Part shown: positions 1-7,200 of the stretch, one piece after another
Layout: each line of letters starts with the position of its first letter
How positions within the stretch are numbered: position 1 is the first letter of the stretch
NCBI GenBank assembly: GCA_964490705.1
Contig: CAZBCG010000026.1
Span: 1-10,445, forward strand
Length of the DNA stretch: 10,445 bases
DNA from: Fodinibius sp964490705
GTDB taxonomy: Bacteria > Bacteroidota > Rhodothermia > Balneolales > Balneolaceae
Reading direction: 5' to 3'
Program-made: the position numbers and the translations under genes
The notes under the pieces: model-generated
Told to the model about the DNA's origin: nothing
Databases searched by the model: none
Seen by the model: only the letters and a program-made list of their open reading frames with translations

Positions 1-1
1 T

Positions 2-1861
2 ACTAGTTATGTTATCACCCACGATGATCAAGGTCAGACGTGGGTTGGTACGTATGGCGGCGGCGTGTACAAGTATGAGATGTCCGAAGGATTGGCCATA
101 GAATCTATCGCCGATTATCCTGATGACCAGGGAGGATGGGTAACACTTACGGCCGGTGGATTTCTAATGGATCCCCTTACGATCGATAGTGGATTCAACG
201 GTTCTTCATGGGAAGTTCAGCGTAAAAACGGTGACAAGTGGGAGAGTGCCGGAACATCATTTGAATTTTCCGGAGAAAGTAACCAGATTTCAGTGCAAGT
301 ACCTACCACCATGCCAACCGGAGAAGATCTGGCTGAACATAAATATATTTTCCGGGTCGGAGTTTATGATTCCAACGGTGATGTACTTGGATACTCTGAG
401 CCCGATACCGCCTTTGCTCTGGACAATGTAGCTCCGTCCGCCGTTACCGGTGTACAGGCCACCAGGGGATCAGACCAGGTAAGCCTTAGCTGGAATGCTC
501 CGAATATTAATGATCTGGGAGCCTATGAGATTATAGATGCCGAGACTCCTGAAGGGAATCCGCTGGCTACGACGACACAAACCAGCGTCACCCTCTCGGA
601 TACCGACTACGAAGGTATCCAGCCCCTCTTGGTCCGTGCCCGGGACATCCATGCCAATGTAGGAGAGGCTTCTTCCGAAGCCATTGCCCGGTTCCCGATG
701 ACCCTGGATTATCAGGTGCAGGAAGAATGGAACCTGATCAGCCTGCCGCTGGATGCCGATCCGGCCGACGTTGCGGCGCTGACTGATGCCGCCGAGGAGG
801 GGACCCTCTACGAATATGACGGTAGCTACCAACCCGTGGAGACGTTAGAGCCGGGCCACGGCTACTGGGCGAAGTTTTCGTCAGCAGATACCTACAGCGT
901 GCCCGGACTGCCGGTGGCCACCCAGAGCATCGAGCTGAGTGAAGGCTGGAACCTGGTGGCCGGGATTGGGGCTACCGTAGAGGCCAGCCAGATACAGGAT
1001 CCCAATGGCATTCTCATAGACGGGACTCTCACTGACTTTGACGGGGGTTACACCGAAGCCGAGGCGCTGAGCCCCGGCGACGGCTATTGGATTCGTACGT
1101 CTGAAGCGGGTTCGATAACCCTGTCGGCGGCAGGCGGTACAACGGGCGAAAGCCTCAACAAAGGCGGCTCACCGCTGGCCGAGGCCAAACAGCAGTTAAA
1201 TACTATAACTGTTCAATCTTCTGCAGGATATGAGAGCACTTTATATTTTGGGCAAAAACTTTCGAGTAATGTAAATCCCCTCAGCTTTAGCCTGCCTCCG
1301 CAAGCACCCGGCAACAGTGTTGACGTGCGAATGGCCGGTGACCTTGGCCGCTACAGTGAAGGGGAGAGCGTGACCGTGCGCCTGCAGCAGCCGAATGACA
1401 GTGAGCAACAGCTTACGATCTCTCTTGATCTCGTAGAATCTGCTCAGCATCAGCGCTACGAGATTCAGGAGCGGGCTGGTAGCACTGTCTTGGCCACCCA
1501 CACGGTTGGTCCCGACGAGGAGATTACGGTATCGCCGTCAGCGACAACCCTGAAGGTATCTCCGGCCGGGCAATCGCTGGCCGCCGATACCCCCGATGAG
1601 TTTGCCCTGGCTCCCAGCTACCCGAATCCGTTTAATCCGTCCACGACCATTCAATATACTCTGCCACAGCAGGTACAAGTGCAGCTGGAGGTCTATAACA
1701 TGGTCGGCCAGCGCGTGCGAACGCTCTTGGCAGGTCAACAGCAAGAGGCCGGCACCCATGCGGTCCGCTTCGATGCCTCTGCATTGTCCAGCGGGGTCTA
1801 TTTCGTGCGTCTGCAAGCCGGGAGTTTCCAGCAGATTCAAAAAATAACCCTGATTAAATAA
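2..1861 (+). CDS. T9SS-sorted multidomain surface/secreted protein, 3' part (5' end outside window)
   Basis: The reading frame is open from the first bases, so the gene begins before the window; 619 codons are visible, and a GTG at 65 is internal. The first residues (TWVGTYGGGVYKY) look like a blade of a two-component-regulator-type beta-propeller, so a propeller probably lies upstream. Then come an Fn3-like module ending in 'ALDNVAP' (about 120-430), a fibronectin type III domain (about 431-700), two tandem 'WNL' repeats (722-1126), a beta-rich module (about 1190-1560) and an 86-residue C-terminal type A sorting domain (1601-1858) with YPNPFNPSTTI, VYNMVGQRVRTL and SSGVYFVRL motifs. In known systems that last domain directs passage through the type IX secretion system and is cleaved off at the surface. 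Function beyond export is unknown; binding or adhesion is only a guess. The stop lies 11 nt before the lipoprotein gene, suggesting co-transcription. GC content shifts sharply inside the gene. Confidence 0.9.
   Translation, partial: TSYVITHDDQGQTWVGTYGGGVYKYEMSEGLAIESIADYPDDQGGWVTLTAGGFLMDPLTIDSGFNGSSWEVQRKNGDKWESAGTSFEFSGESNQISVQVPTTMPTGEDLAEHKYIFRVGVYDSNGDVLGYSEPDTAFALDNVAPSAVTGVQATRGSDQVSLSWNAPNINDLGAYEIIDAETPEGNPLATTTQTSVTLSDTDYEGIQPLLVRARDIHANVGEASSEAIARFPMTLDYQVQEEWNLISLPLDADPADVAALTDAAEEGTLYEYDGSYQPVETLEPGHGYWAKFSSADTYSVPGLPVATQSIELSEGWNLVAGIGATVEASQIQDPNGILIDGTLTDFDGGYTEAEALSPGDGYWIRTSEAGSITLSAAGGTTGESLNKGGSPLAEAKQQLNTITVQSSAGYESTLYFGQKLSSNVNPLSFSLPPQAPGNSVDVRMAGDLGRYSEGESVTVRLQQPNDSEQQLTISLDLVESAQHQRYEIQERAGSTVLATHTVGPDEEITVSPSATTLKVSPAGQSLAADTPDEFALAPSYPNPFNPSTTIQYTLPQQVQVQLEVYNMVGQRVRTLLAGQQQEAGTHAVRFDASALSSGVYFVRLQAGSFQQIQKITLIK
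722..1126 (+). repeat. Two tandem 'WNL...GYW' protein repeats inside the T9SS cargo
   Basis: Two units of about 60 residues follow each other. Unit 1 begins EEWNLISLPL at 722 and contains LEPGHGYWAKF. Unit 2 begins EGWNLVAGIG at 941 and contains LSPGDGYWIRT. Both share the order WNL, a Tyr/Phe-Asp-Gly turn (YDGSY and FDGGY), then (L)xPGxGYW. Modules of this pattern are common before sorting domains in secreted Bacteroidota-type proteins. The protein similarity is clear, but the DNA is diverged, so this is an old duplication. Confidence 0.75.
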
Positions 1862-1872
1862 CCGGAGCCTCT

Positions 1873-2625
1873 ATGCAATTGACGATCCAACAACTGATGC
1901 GATGGATGCTGGTATTGGCCGTGGCCGGGGGACTGGCGGTGGCCGGCTGCTCGGAGATTACTGGCGGTGACGAGGATGAAGATGAGGACAACGAAGACCC
2001 GACCACCTACGAGCTGACCGTCACCGCCGATCCGGCCGAGGGCGGCAGTGTGGATCCCGAAAGCGGGACCTATGAAGAGGGAGAAACCGTGGAGGTAACT
2101 GCCACGGCCACCGATGGGTGGACCTTCACCGAATGGAGCGGAGCCGTCAGCTCCACCGACAATCCGCTGAGTGTGGAGATGACCGACGACACCGAGCTGA
2201 CGGCCAACTTCGAACAGACCGCCAGCGCCTACAGCCGAGATTTAACGGTCAGCGATGGGACCAATACGCAAACCTTGACGTGGGGCATGGAGTCCGAGGC
2301 GACCGCCGGCTACGACGACGGGCTCGACAACGAAGCCCCGCCACAGCCTCCCGAAGGGTCGTTTTACGGCCACTTCGTCATTGAGGGATACAACCTGTTT
2401 GCCGACTACCGTCCCGTGTCCGGTGACCGTACCGTCTGGGAGGTGAATCTCGGCCCGGCCGATGGGACCGTGACCCTCAGCTGGGACTTGTCAGGCTCGG
2501 CCCACACCGGCAGCCTGATGCTGATCGACGACCCCGAGGCCCCCAACACGGAGATCGATATGAGCAGCCAGGGTTCCTACGAAGTCCCCGACGGGACCAC
2601 GACCATGTTTATTGTTCAGGAGTAG
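1873..2625 (+). CDS. Lipoprotein with divergent InlB B-repeat domain
   Basis: A 250-residue predicted lipoprotein of unknown function. The N-terminus has Arg10, a hydrophobic stretch and a lipobox ending VAGC with the lipidated Cys at 26. An acidic linker (DEDEDEDNEDP) follows. Residues about 44-115 look like a divergent InlB B-repeat (GGSVDPESGTYEEGETVEVTA, then WTFTEWSG and LTANFEQ). Residues about 118-250 form a beta-rich module with LTVSDGTNTQTLTWG and a proline-rich APPQPPEGSF stretch, seemingly related to a module in the preceding cargo protein. There is no T9SS sorting domain, so it should stay membrane-anchored through lipid, at the periplasmic face or cell surface. The ATG at 1873 is preceded by CGGAG at 1863-1867, five bases away, which supports the start. 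It sits 11 nt after the cargo gene and before a terminator, so the two probably form one unit. An accessory or co-displayed role is inference. Confidence 0.85.
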   Translation: MQLTIQQLMRWMLVLAVAGGLAVAGCSEITGGDEDEDEDNEDPTTYELTVTADPAEGGSVDPESGTYEEGETVEVTATATDGWTFTEWSGAVSSTDNPLSVEMTDDTELTANFEQTASAYSRDLTVSDGTNTQTLTWGMESEATAGYDDGLDNEAPPQPPEGSFYGHFVIEGYNLFADYRPVSGDRTVWEVNLGPADGTVTLSWDLSGSAHTGSLMLIDDPEAPNTEIDMSSQGSYEVPDGTTTMFIVQE

Positions 2626-2653
2626 GAGTAAAAACTGTCATTGTACTCTAAAT

Positions 2654-2692
2654 AAAAGCCTCCACTGGTGATAACCCGGCGGAGGCTTTTTT
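2654..2692 (+). terminator. Intrinsic terminator after the lipoprotein gene
   Basis: AAAAGCCTCC (2654-2663) pairs perfectly with GGAGGCTTTT (2681-2690) around a 17-nt loop, and a run of six T (2687-2692) follows the GC-rich stem. The loop can form a small inner stem, GGT/ACC. The A-rich left arm means it could also work weakly on the other strand, but no minus-strand gene is seen. It lies 28 nt after the lipoprotein stop and separates that unit from the next gene. Confidence 0.9.
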
Positions 2693-2718
2693 ATTTGCAT
2701 GATTTTAAGTCATGGCTT

Positions 2719-2749
2719 TTTGTTAGTGTTGTGTGATGTCTTATCTTTG
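2719..2749 (+). promoter_or_regulatory. Bacteroidota-type promoter for the AtuA-family gene
   Basis: TTTG at 2719-2722 and TATCTTTG at 2742-2749 are separated by 19 bp. This matches the known Bacteroidota consensus (TTTG at -33, TAnnTTTG at -7) at every fixed position and with typical spacing. It lies between a terminator and the next gene, where a promoter is expected. Transcription should start around 2754-2757. That is only a few bases before a TTG at 2758, and about 26 bases before the preferred GTG start at 2782. Confidence 0.75.
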
Positions 2750-2781
2750 CACAGAAATTGAAAAGTAAAAAACAGAAGGCT

Positions 2782-4143
2782 GTGAAAGAATCTATTCGAA
2801 TTGCATCAGGACAGGGATTTTGGGGTGATCTGCCCAATGCCCCCATCAATCAGGTTCGTAAAGGGCCCATTGATTATCTGGTGATGGATTACCTGGCGGA
2901 GGTTACCATGTCCATCATGCAGAAGCAGAAAATGCGCAATCCCGATTACGGCTATGCCCGCGATTTTGTGGATGTTATCAGCGAGGTACTGCCGGATATT
3001 GCCGAAAAGGGAATCAAGGTGATATCTAATGCAGGGGGCGTAAATCCCGAAGCGTGCAAGGATAAGATTCTGGAAGCCATCAAAGAGCAGGGGTTCGATG
3101 ATATCACCGTCGCGGTCGTGGATGGTGATAATATCCTCGACAACCTCGATGATTTGATTAGCGACGGACATCAGCTTGCCAATATGGAGACCGGTCAGCC
3201 GGTGTCGGAAATAAAAGACGAGCTGCTTAGCGCCAATGTCTATTTTGGATGCCGCCCGATTGTGGAAGCACTCAACAAGGGGGCTGATATTGTGGTTACC
3301 GGCCGGGTAACGGATACAGGGCTGACGCTGGCGCCCATGGTGCACGAATTCGACTGGTCATTGGATGACTACGATAAAATGAGCGCCGGAACCATAGCCG
3401 GGCATATCATCGAATGCGGGGGACAGGTCTCGGGCGGCAACTTTACCGACTGGGAGGACGTCGATGATTTTGTTGATATCGGATTTCCCATCATCGAAGC
3501 AAAACCGGATGGCAATTTCTATGTCACCAAGCATGAGGGTACCGGCGGACTGGTAAATGAGATGACTGTCAAAGAGCAGTTGCTCTACGAAATAGGCGAT
3601 CCCTCCGAATATATTACGCCTGATTGTATTGCCGATTTTACGTCCATCAATTTGGAGCAGGATGGCGAAAATCGTGTACATGTTTTTGGAATTACAGGTC
3701 GGCCGGAAACCGATACTTATAAGATTTCGGCCAGCTACAATGATGGATATAAGCTCTCATCTACGCTGGTATATTCGTGGCCTGATGCGCTCAAAAAGGC
3801 AAAAAAAGCCGGAGAAATTTTAGAAGATCGGGCGAATGCACTGGGACTGCAGTTTGACGATTTCCGCTTGGAATATGTGGGCGTTAACGGATGCAGTGAA
3901 CGGCCGATTTCGGATGAGTTGCTCAATGCAGAACATGAGGAAGTCCAAATGAGGGTGTCGCTTTCAGGCCAAAATAAGAACGATTTAAATCGATTTGGCA
4001 AAGAAGTAGCGCCGTTAATTCTTACCGGCCCGAGTGGAGTAACGGGTTTTGCGGGCGGACGTCCCAAAGCCAGCGGCGTGGTAGCATACTGGCCGGCACT
4101 GCTCGACAAAAAGGCTGTAAGTCCGCGCGTAAGAATTTTCTAA
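2782..4143 (+). CDS. AtuA-family (DUF1446) protein
   Basis: A protein of about 453 residues of the acyclic terpene utilisation AtuA/DUF1446 family. Typical features are RIASGQGFWGD near the N-terminus, IDYLVMDYLAEVTM, VISNAGGVNPEAC, DIVVTGRVTDTGLTLAPM, SAGTIAGHIIECGGQVSGGNFTDW (the family's GH..ECG..SGGNF core), KHEGTGGLVNEMTV, and the family-typical end GRPKASGVVAYWPAL. It stops there, so it is the single-domain form without the C-terminal DUF4387-type part. No signal peptide or membrane segment is seen, so it is probably cytoplasmic. AtuA is needed for citronellol/geraniol breakdown in Pseudomonas, but its reaction is not established, and no other atu-like genes are nearby, so a terpene role is not supported here. 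I prefer the GTG at 2782 because the protein then starts MKESIRIASGQGFWGD, as family members do. A TTG at 2758 would add eight residues; the frame is closed by TGA at 2734. AGAAGG at 2774-2779 sits unusually close to the GTG. Confidence 0.85.
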   Translation: MKESIRIASGQGFWGDLPNAPINQVRKGPIDYLVMDYLAEVTMSIMQKQKMRNPDYGYARDFVDVISEVLPDIAEKGIKVISNAGGVNPEACKDKILEAIKEQGFDDITVAVVDGDNILDNLDDLISDGHQLANMETGQPVSEIKDELLSANVYFGCRPIVEALNKGADIVVTGRVTDTGLTLAPMVHEFDWSLDDYDKMSAGTIAGHIIECGGQVSGGNFTDWEDVDDFVDIGFPIIEAKPDGNFYVTKHEGTGGLVNEMTVKEQLLYEIGDPSEYITPDCIADFTSINLEQDGENRVHVFGITGRPETDTYKISASYNDGYKLSSTLVYSWPDALKKAKKAGEILEDRANALGLQFDDFRLEYVGVNGCSERPISDELLNAEHEEVQMRVSLSGQNKNDLNRFGKEVAPLILTGPSGVTGFAGGRPKASGVVAYWPALLDKKAVSPRVRIF

Positions 4144-4188
4144 AATCACCTTCGAAATAACATAGAATTTTGGCGGAATATTTTAGAT

Positions 4189-4222
4189 TTTGTGCCTACT
4201 TAATTTGAACGGATTAAATTTA
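4189..4222 (+). promoter_or_regulatory. Possible weak promoter before the FAD oxidoreductase
   Basis: TTTG at 4189-4192 and TAAATTTA at 4215-4222 are 22 bp apart. The second element differs from TAnnTTTG only in its last base. The 90-nt gap is AT-rich and holds other near-matches, so this assignment is tentative. If it is used, the message would begin only a few bases before the ATG at 4234, which fits the absence of a Shine-Dalgarno site there. No terminator is seen after the AtuA gene, so read-through is also possible. Confidence 0.3.
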
Positions 4223-4233
4223 CTATCAACCAC

Positions 4234-5268
4234 ATGGTTATAGGAATTATTGGTGCCAGCATATCGGGATTGATCGCGGGAAAGCGATTGGCGGATGCTG
4301 GTCATGATGTGACGATTATCGAAAAAAATCGTTCGCTCGGCGGACGTCTTTCCACGATTGAGCTTGACGGGCTGAATATGGATGTCGGCATTTCGCATTT
4401 CGAGGCAACATCGCAGACTTTCAGCACTTTTGTTGATGATTTGAAAGGGCAGGGAGTGGTAAAAGATTGGACGGATGAGTTTAGCCTCTATGACGGCACG
4501 GAATTTCACGCTGTCGATCCCAATGCTGATCCGAAAATGAATTATGTGGGCGTTGAAGGCAATCAGAAAATTGCCCAAAAACTGAGCCGCTGGGTAGATA
4601 TAAAATCCGAAGAGCAGGCCGGTGGCTTGACCTATATCGGCCCCGATCGCTCGAAGAAGCGCTCCTGGATGATTAATCTTACCGACATCAGTGTTTTTGA
4701 ATGCGATGCGGTGATTATTGCTACGCCTGCCGTTGAAGCATACGGCATTATCCAGACTGCGCAAAATCGTACTGCTACTCGAAAAATTATCCGCGTTATT
4801 GATGATATTCGATATGACGGTCGGGTTTCGTTGGTCTGTACTTTTGATCATGAGGCACCGGAATGGAATGCTATTGAAGTGAATCACAAAGATATTCGTT
4901 TGATTACGAATGAATCATCAAAACGGGGATCGGCAGAAAATGCCGGACTTGTCATTCACTCATCGCCTGAATTTTATCACACGTATGCACAAGTCGGAGA
5001 GGAAAAGATCAAGCAGGCACTATTAGAGTCGGCTTCTGATATTCTTGACTCCAACGTTTTGCAACCAAAATCTACTTATCTGCATAACTGGAAGTATTTT
5101 GAAGCACGTAATCCTATTGACGAATATTTTATGGAATTGGAAATGAATGAGGCGCCGCTTGCGTTAATAGGAGACTACTTTAGCGGTACTTCGCTGGACG
5201 ATGCTTTTATATCGGGTCATAGTTTGGCCGAATATTGGCTCAACAAGTACAGCGAAGTTACTGTATAA
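4234..5268 (+). CDS. NAD(P)/FAD-dependent oxidoreductase, renalase-like (COG3380 type)
   Basis: A 344-residue flavoprotein, probably soluble. The N-terminus forms a Rossmann beta-alpha-beta unit: IGIIGASISGLIAGKRL, then the ribose-binding acid Glu30 in VTIIEKN, followed by the LGGR motif (residues 35-38) typical of amine-oxidase/renalase-like enzymes. DVGISHFEA (50-58) matches the 'D-G-A-QYF' stretch of renalase-like proteins. The C-terminus ALIGDYFSG...DDAFISGHSLAEYW (about 310-335) is the usual second FAD-contact motif, so the protein is full length. The middle Gly of GxGxxG is Ser9 (codon 4258-4260). Substrate and reaction are unknown. The ATG at 4234 directly precedes the Rossmann strand, which supports the start, though there is no ribosome binding site. 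It lies 47 nt before an ABC exporter gene on the same strand and may share its transcript; a functional link is not evident. Confidence 0.85.
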   Translation: MVIGIIGASISGLIAGKRLADAGHDVTIIEKNRSLGGRLSTIELDGLNMDVGISHFEATSQTFSTFVDDLKGQGVVKDWTDEFSLYDGTEFHAVDPNADPKMNYVGVEGNQKIAQKLSRWVDIKSEEQAGGLTYIGPDRSKKRSWMINLTDISVFECDAVIIATPAVEAYGIIQTAQNRTATRKIIRVIDDIRYDGRVSLVCTFDHEAPEWNAIEVNHKDIRLITNESSKRGSAENAGLVIHSSPEFYHTYAQVGEEKIKQALLESASDILDSNVLQPKSTYLHNWKYFEARNPIDEYFMELEMNEAPLALIGDYFSGTSLDDAFISGHSLAEYWLNKYSEVTV

Positions 5269-5315
5269 TACACGAGCGTATTAGAAATATTCTACCATAA
5301 AAAATCAAGGATCCT

Positions 5316-7118
5316 GTGGGTTCCCTGCGAAAGCTTAACCGGTATTTCAAAAAATACAAGTGGACGATCATATTCGGTTCACTTTTTCTTACTGCTTCAA
5401 ACTTCTTTTTAGTTTGGATTCCGGTCTTTTTGCGCCGTACCGTAGATGAAATTTCCAATGTAGAGTTGGCACAATCTACGGATGCGATTGACAGTATTTT
5501 TACCATTCTTTTTAATAGTGCGGCAAGCTGGCCCCTGGCAAAAAATGCACTGTTTCTAGTGGGGGCCGTTCTGTTGTCGGGATTGCTTTTATTTGCCACG
5601 CGCCAAACGCTGATTGTAGCATCGCGTAAGATCGAATTTGATCTGCGCAATGACGTATTTAATAAATTACTACAATTGCCTCAGCGATTTTACAGTAATT
5701 ACAAATCCGGTGAAATTTACGTGCGAGCAACCGAAGATGTATCCAAGGTGCGTGAATATTTTGGTCCGGCCTATATGTACACCATCAACACGTTGACACG
5801 GGCCGGATTTATCATCACCATGATGATTATTGTGAGCCCTGAGCTGACAATGTGGGCATTGTTGCCGCTGCCGTTCCTTTCTGCTTTTGCCTACTGGGTA
5901 AGCGGTTATATCAACGATTATTCACGGATTATCCAAGAGCAGTATTCGACTATCGCCGGTAGGGCCAAAGAATCGTTTTCGAGCATTCGGCTGGTGAAAG
6001 CCTATAATCGTGAGGAGTATGAGCAGCAGCGATTTGCTGATGAGAGTGAATCGTATCGACAGAAAAAGCTGCGGCTTGATCTGGTGGAATCGCTTTTTCA
6101 TCCCACATTAAATTTATTGATTGGTCTTTCTGTAGTGATTGTCGTGTGGAAGGCGGGACAACTTGTGATCGAAGGCCAGCTCACCGTCGGGAACATTTTG
6201 GAATATATCGTCTATGTAGCATACTTGACGTGGCCGGTGGCATCGCTGGGATATACCGTTAACAGATTTCAACAGTCAATGGCATCGTGGAAGCGTATTG
6301 ATCAGGTGCTTACGGAAGACGTTGATATTGCCGATCATGCCGAGACGGATCAGGATATTGAAGAGCTCGAGGGAACTATCGAATTTCGTAATGTTTCGTT
6401 CAAGTATCCCGGCGCTGATGAATATGCGTTAAAAGGTGTAAACCTAAAGGTTGAAGCTGGCCAAAATGCGGCTATTGTAGGACGTACTGGCAGCGGAAAA
6501 ACGACGCTCGTTGAGCTGGTGCCGCGATTATTTGATGTGACGGAAGGTGAAATTTTGATTGACGGAAAAAATATTAAGTCTATCCCGCTCAGATTGTTAC
6601 GAAAACATATCGGGCTTGTACCACAAGACACATTTTTATTCTCTGATACCATCGGTGAAAATATCGCTTTTGGAACTGAAGATGCCTCTCAGGATGATAT
6701 TGAAGAAGCAGCTGAAAAGGCACAGGTTCGCGACAATATTTTGGAATTCGAGAAAAAATTTGAGACTATACTAGGTGAGCGAGGGATTACCTTATCAGGT
6801 GGACAAAAACAAAGAACCGCCATTGCAAGAGCGCTGATAAGGGACCCAGAAATTATTATCTTAGATGATTCGTTAAGTGCAGTAGACACCAAGACCGAAG
6901 AAGCAATTCTGCAACATCTTAGAAACGAGTTGAAGGGAAGGACAACCTTAATGATTAGCCATCGTATATCAACAATAAAAGATGCAGATATTATATACTA
7001 TCTGGAGGATGGCACAGTTGTAGAACAAGGAACACACGAGGAATTACTTGAAAACGAAGGTCGTTATTCAGTCATGTATAACAAACAACTCATAGAACAA
7101 GAACTGGCTGAAATTTAA
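5316..7118 (+). CDS. ABC exporter half-transporter, degenerate Walker B subunit (MdlA/TM287-like)
   Basis: A 600-residue type IV ABC exporter subunit of the inner membrane. The N-terminal half has about six membrane segments (near 16-38, 74-95, 155-200 as two, 260-282 and 294-318). The nucleotide-binding domain spans about 355-590: Walker A GRTGSGKT with Lys395, Q-loop Gln437, signature LSGGQ at 493-497, Walker B IIILDD with Asp518 where the catalytic Glu is expected, D-loop SAVD and H-loop His549. Asp in that place with an intact LSGGQ is known from the non-catalytic-Walker-B partner of heterodimeric exporters (TM287, MdlA-like). The matching partner is the gene at 8485-10269. Substrate is unknown; heterodimers of this class export drugs, lipids or peptides. 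The GTG at 5316 follows AAGGA (5308-5312) at short spacing, and the N-terminal helix starts soon after, supporting the start. Arg AGA/AGG and Ile ATA codons cluster near the 3' end. Confidence 0.92.
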   Translation: MGSLRKLNRYFKKYKWTIIFGSLFLTASNFFLVWIPVFLRRTVDEISNVELAQSTDAIDSIFTILFNSAASWPLAKNALFLVGAVLLSGLLLFATRQTLIVASRKIEFDLRNDVFNKLLQLPQRFYSNYKSGEIYVRATEDVSKVREYFGPAYMYTINTLTRAGFIITMMIIVSPELTMWALLPLPFLSAFAYWVSGYINDYSRIIQEQYSTIAGRAKESFSSIRLVKAYNREEYEQQRFADESESYRQKKLRLDLVESLFHPTLNLLIGLSVVIVVWKAGQLVIEGQLTVGNILEYIVYVAYLTWPVASLGYTVNRFQQSMASWKRIDQVLTEDVDIADHAETDQDIEELEGTIEFRNVSFKYPGADEYALKGVNLKVEAGQNAAIVGRTGSGKTTLVELVPRLFDVTEGEILIDGKNIKSIPLRLLRKHIGLVPQDTFLFSDTIGENIAFGTEDASQDDIEEAAEKAQVRDNILEFEKKFETILGERGITLSGGQKQRTAIARALIRDPEIIILDDSLSAVDTKTEEAILQHLRNELKGRTTLMISHRISTIKDADIIYYLEDGTVVEQGTHEELLENEGRYSVMYNKQLIEQELAEI

Positions 7119-7188
7119 CGCGAATAGTAAACATTCAACTAACGAACCAAGATTGATTGTTTGACCGCAATTCAATCCAAAATTACAC

Positions 7189-7193
7189 AGGAG
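7189..7193 (+). promoter_or_regulatory. Strong ribosome binding site for rnz
   Basis: AGGAG lies seven bases before the ATG at 7201. It stands out because most starts in this window (4234, 8485, 2782) have no well-spaced Shine-Dalgarno site. It fixes the rnz start and suggests that this gene is translated more independently than its neighbours. Confidence 0.7.
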
Positions 7194-7200
7194 TACGACG

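Noticed and set aside
1538..1847. Frames on both strands overlapping the T9SS sorting domain
   Set aside because: The sorting-domain motifs in the main frame explain this sequence; the other frames are by-products of high GC.
2806..3345. Minus-strand frame of 179 codons opposite the AtuA gene
   Set aside because: It is antisense to strongly conserved AtuA motifs, with no family resemblance of its own.
4144..4233. Terminator after the AtuA gene
   Set aside because: The gap is AT-rich, but no GC-rich stem followed by a T-run could be found.
4183..4887. Minus-strand open frame of 234 codons opposite the FAD oxidoreductase
   Set aside because: It lies almost wholly antisense to a gene with clear Rossmann and FAD motifs, shows no recognisable domain, and has no promoter or ribosome binding site that I can support.
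5258..5650. Minus-strand frame of 130 codons at the start of the first ABC gene
   Set aside because: It overlaps the first membrane segments of the exporter on the other strand and encodes nothing recognisable.
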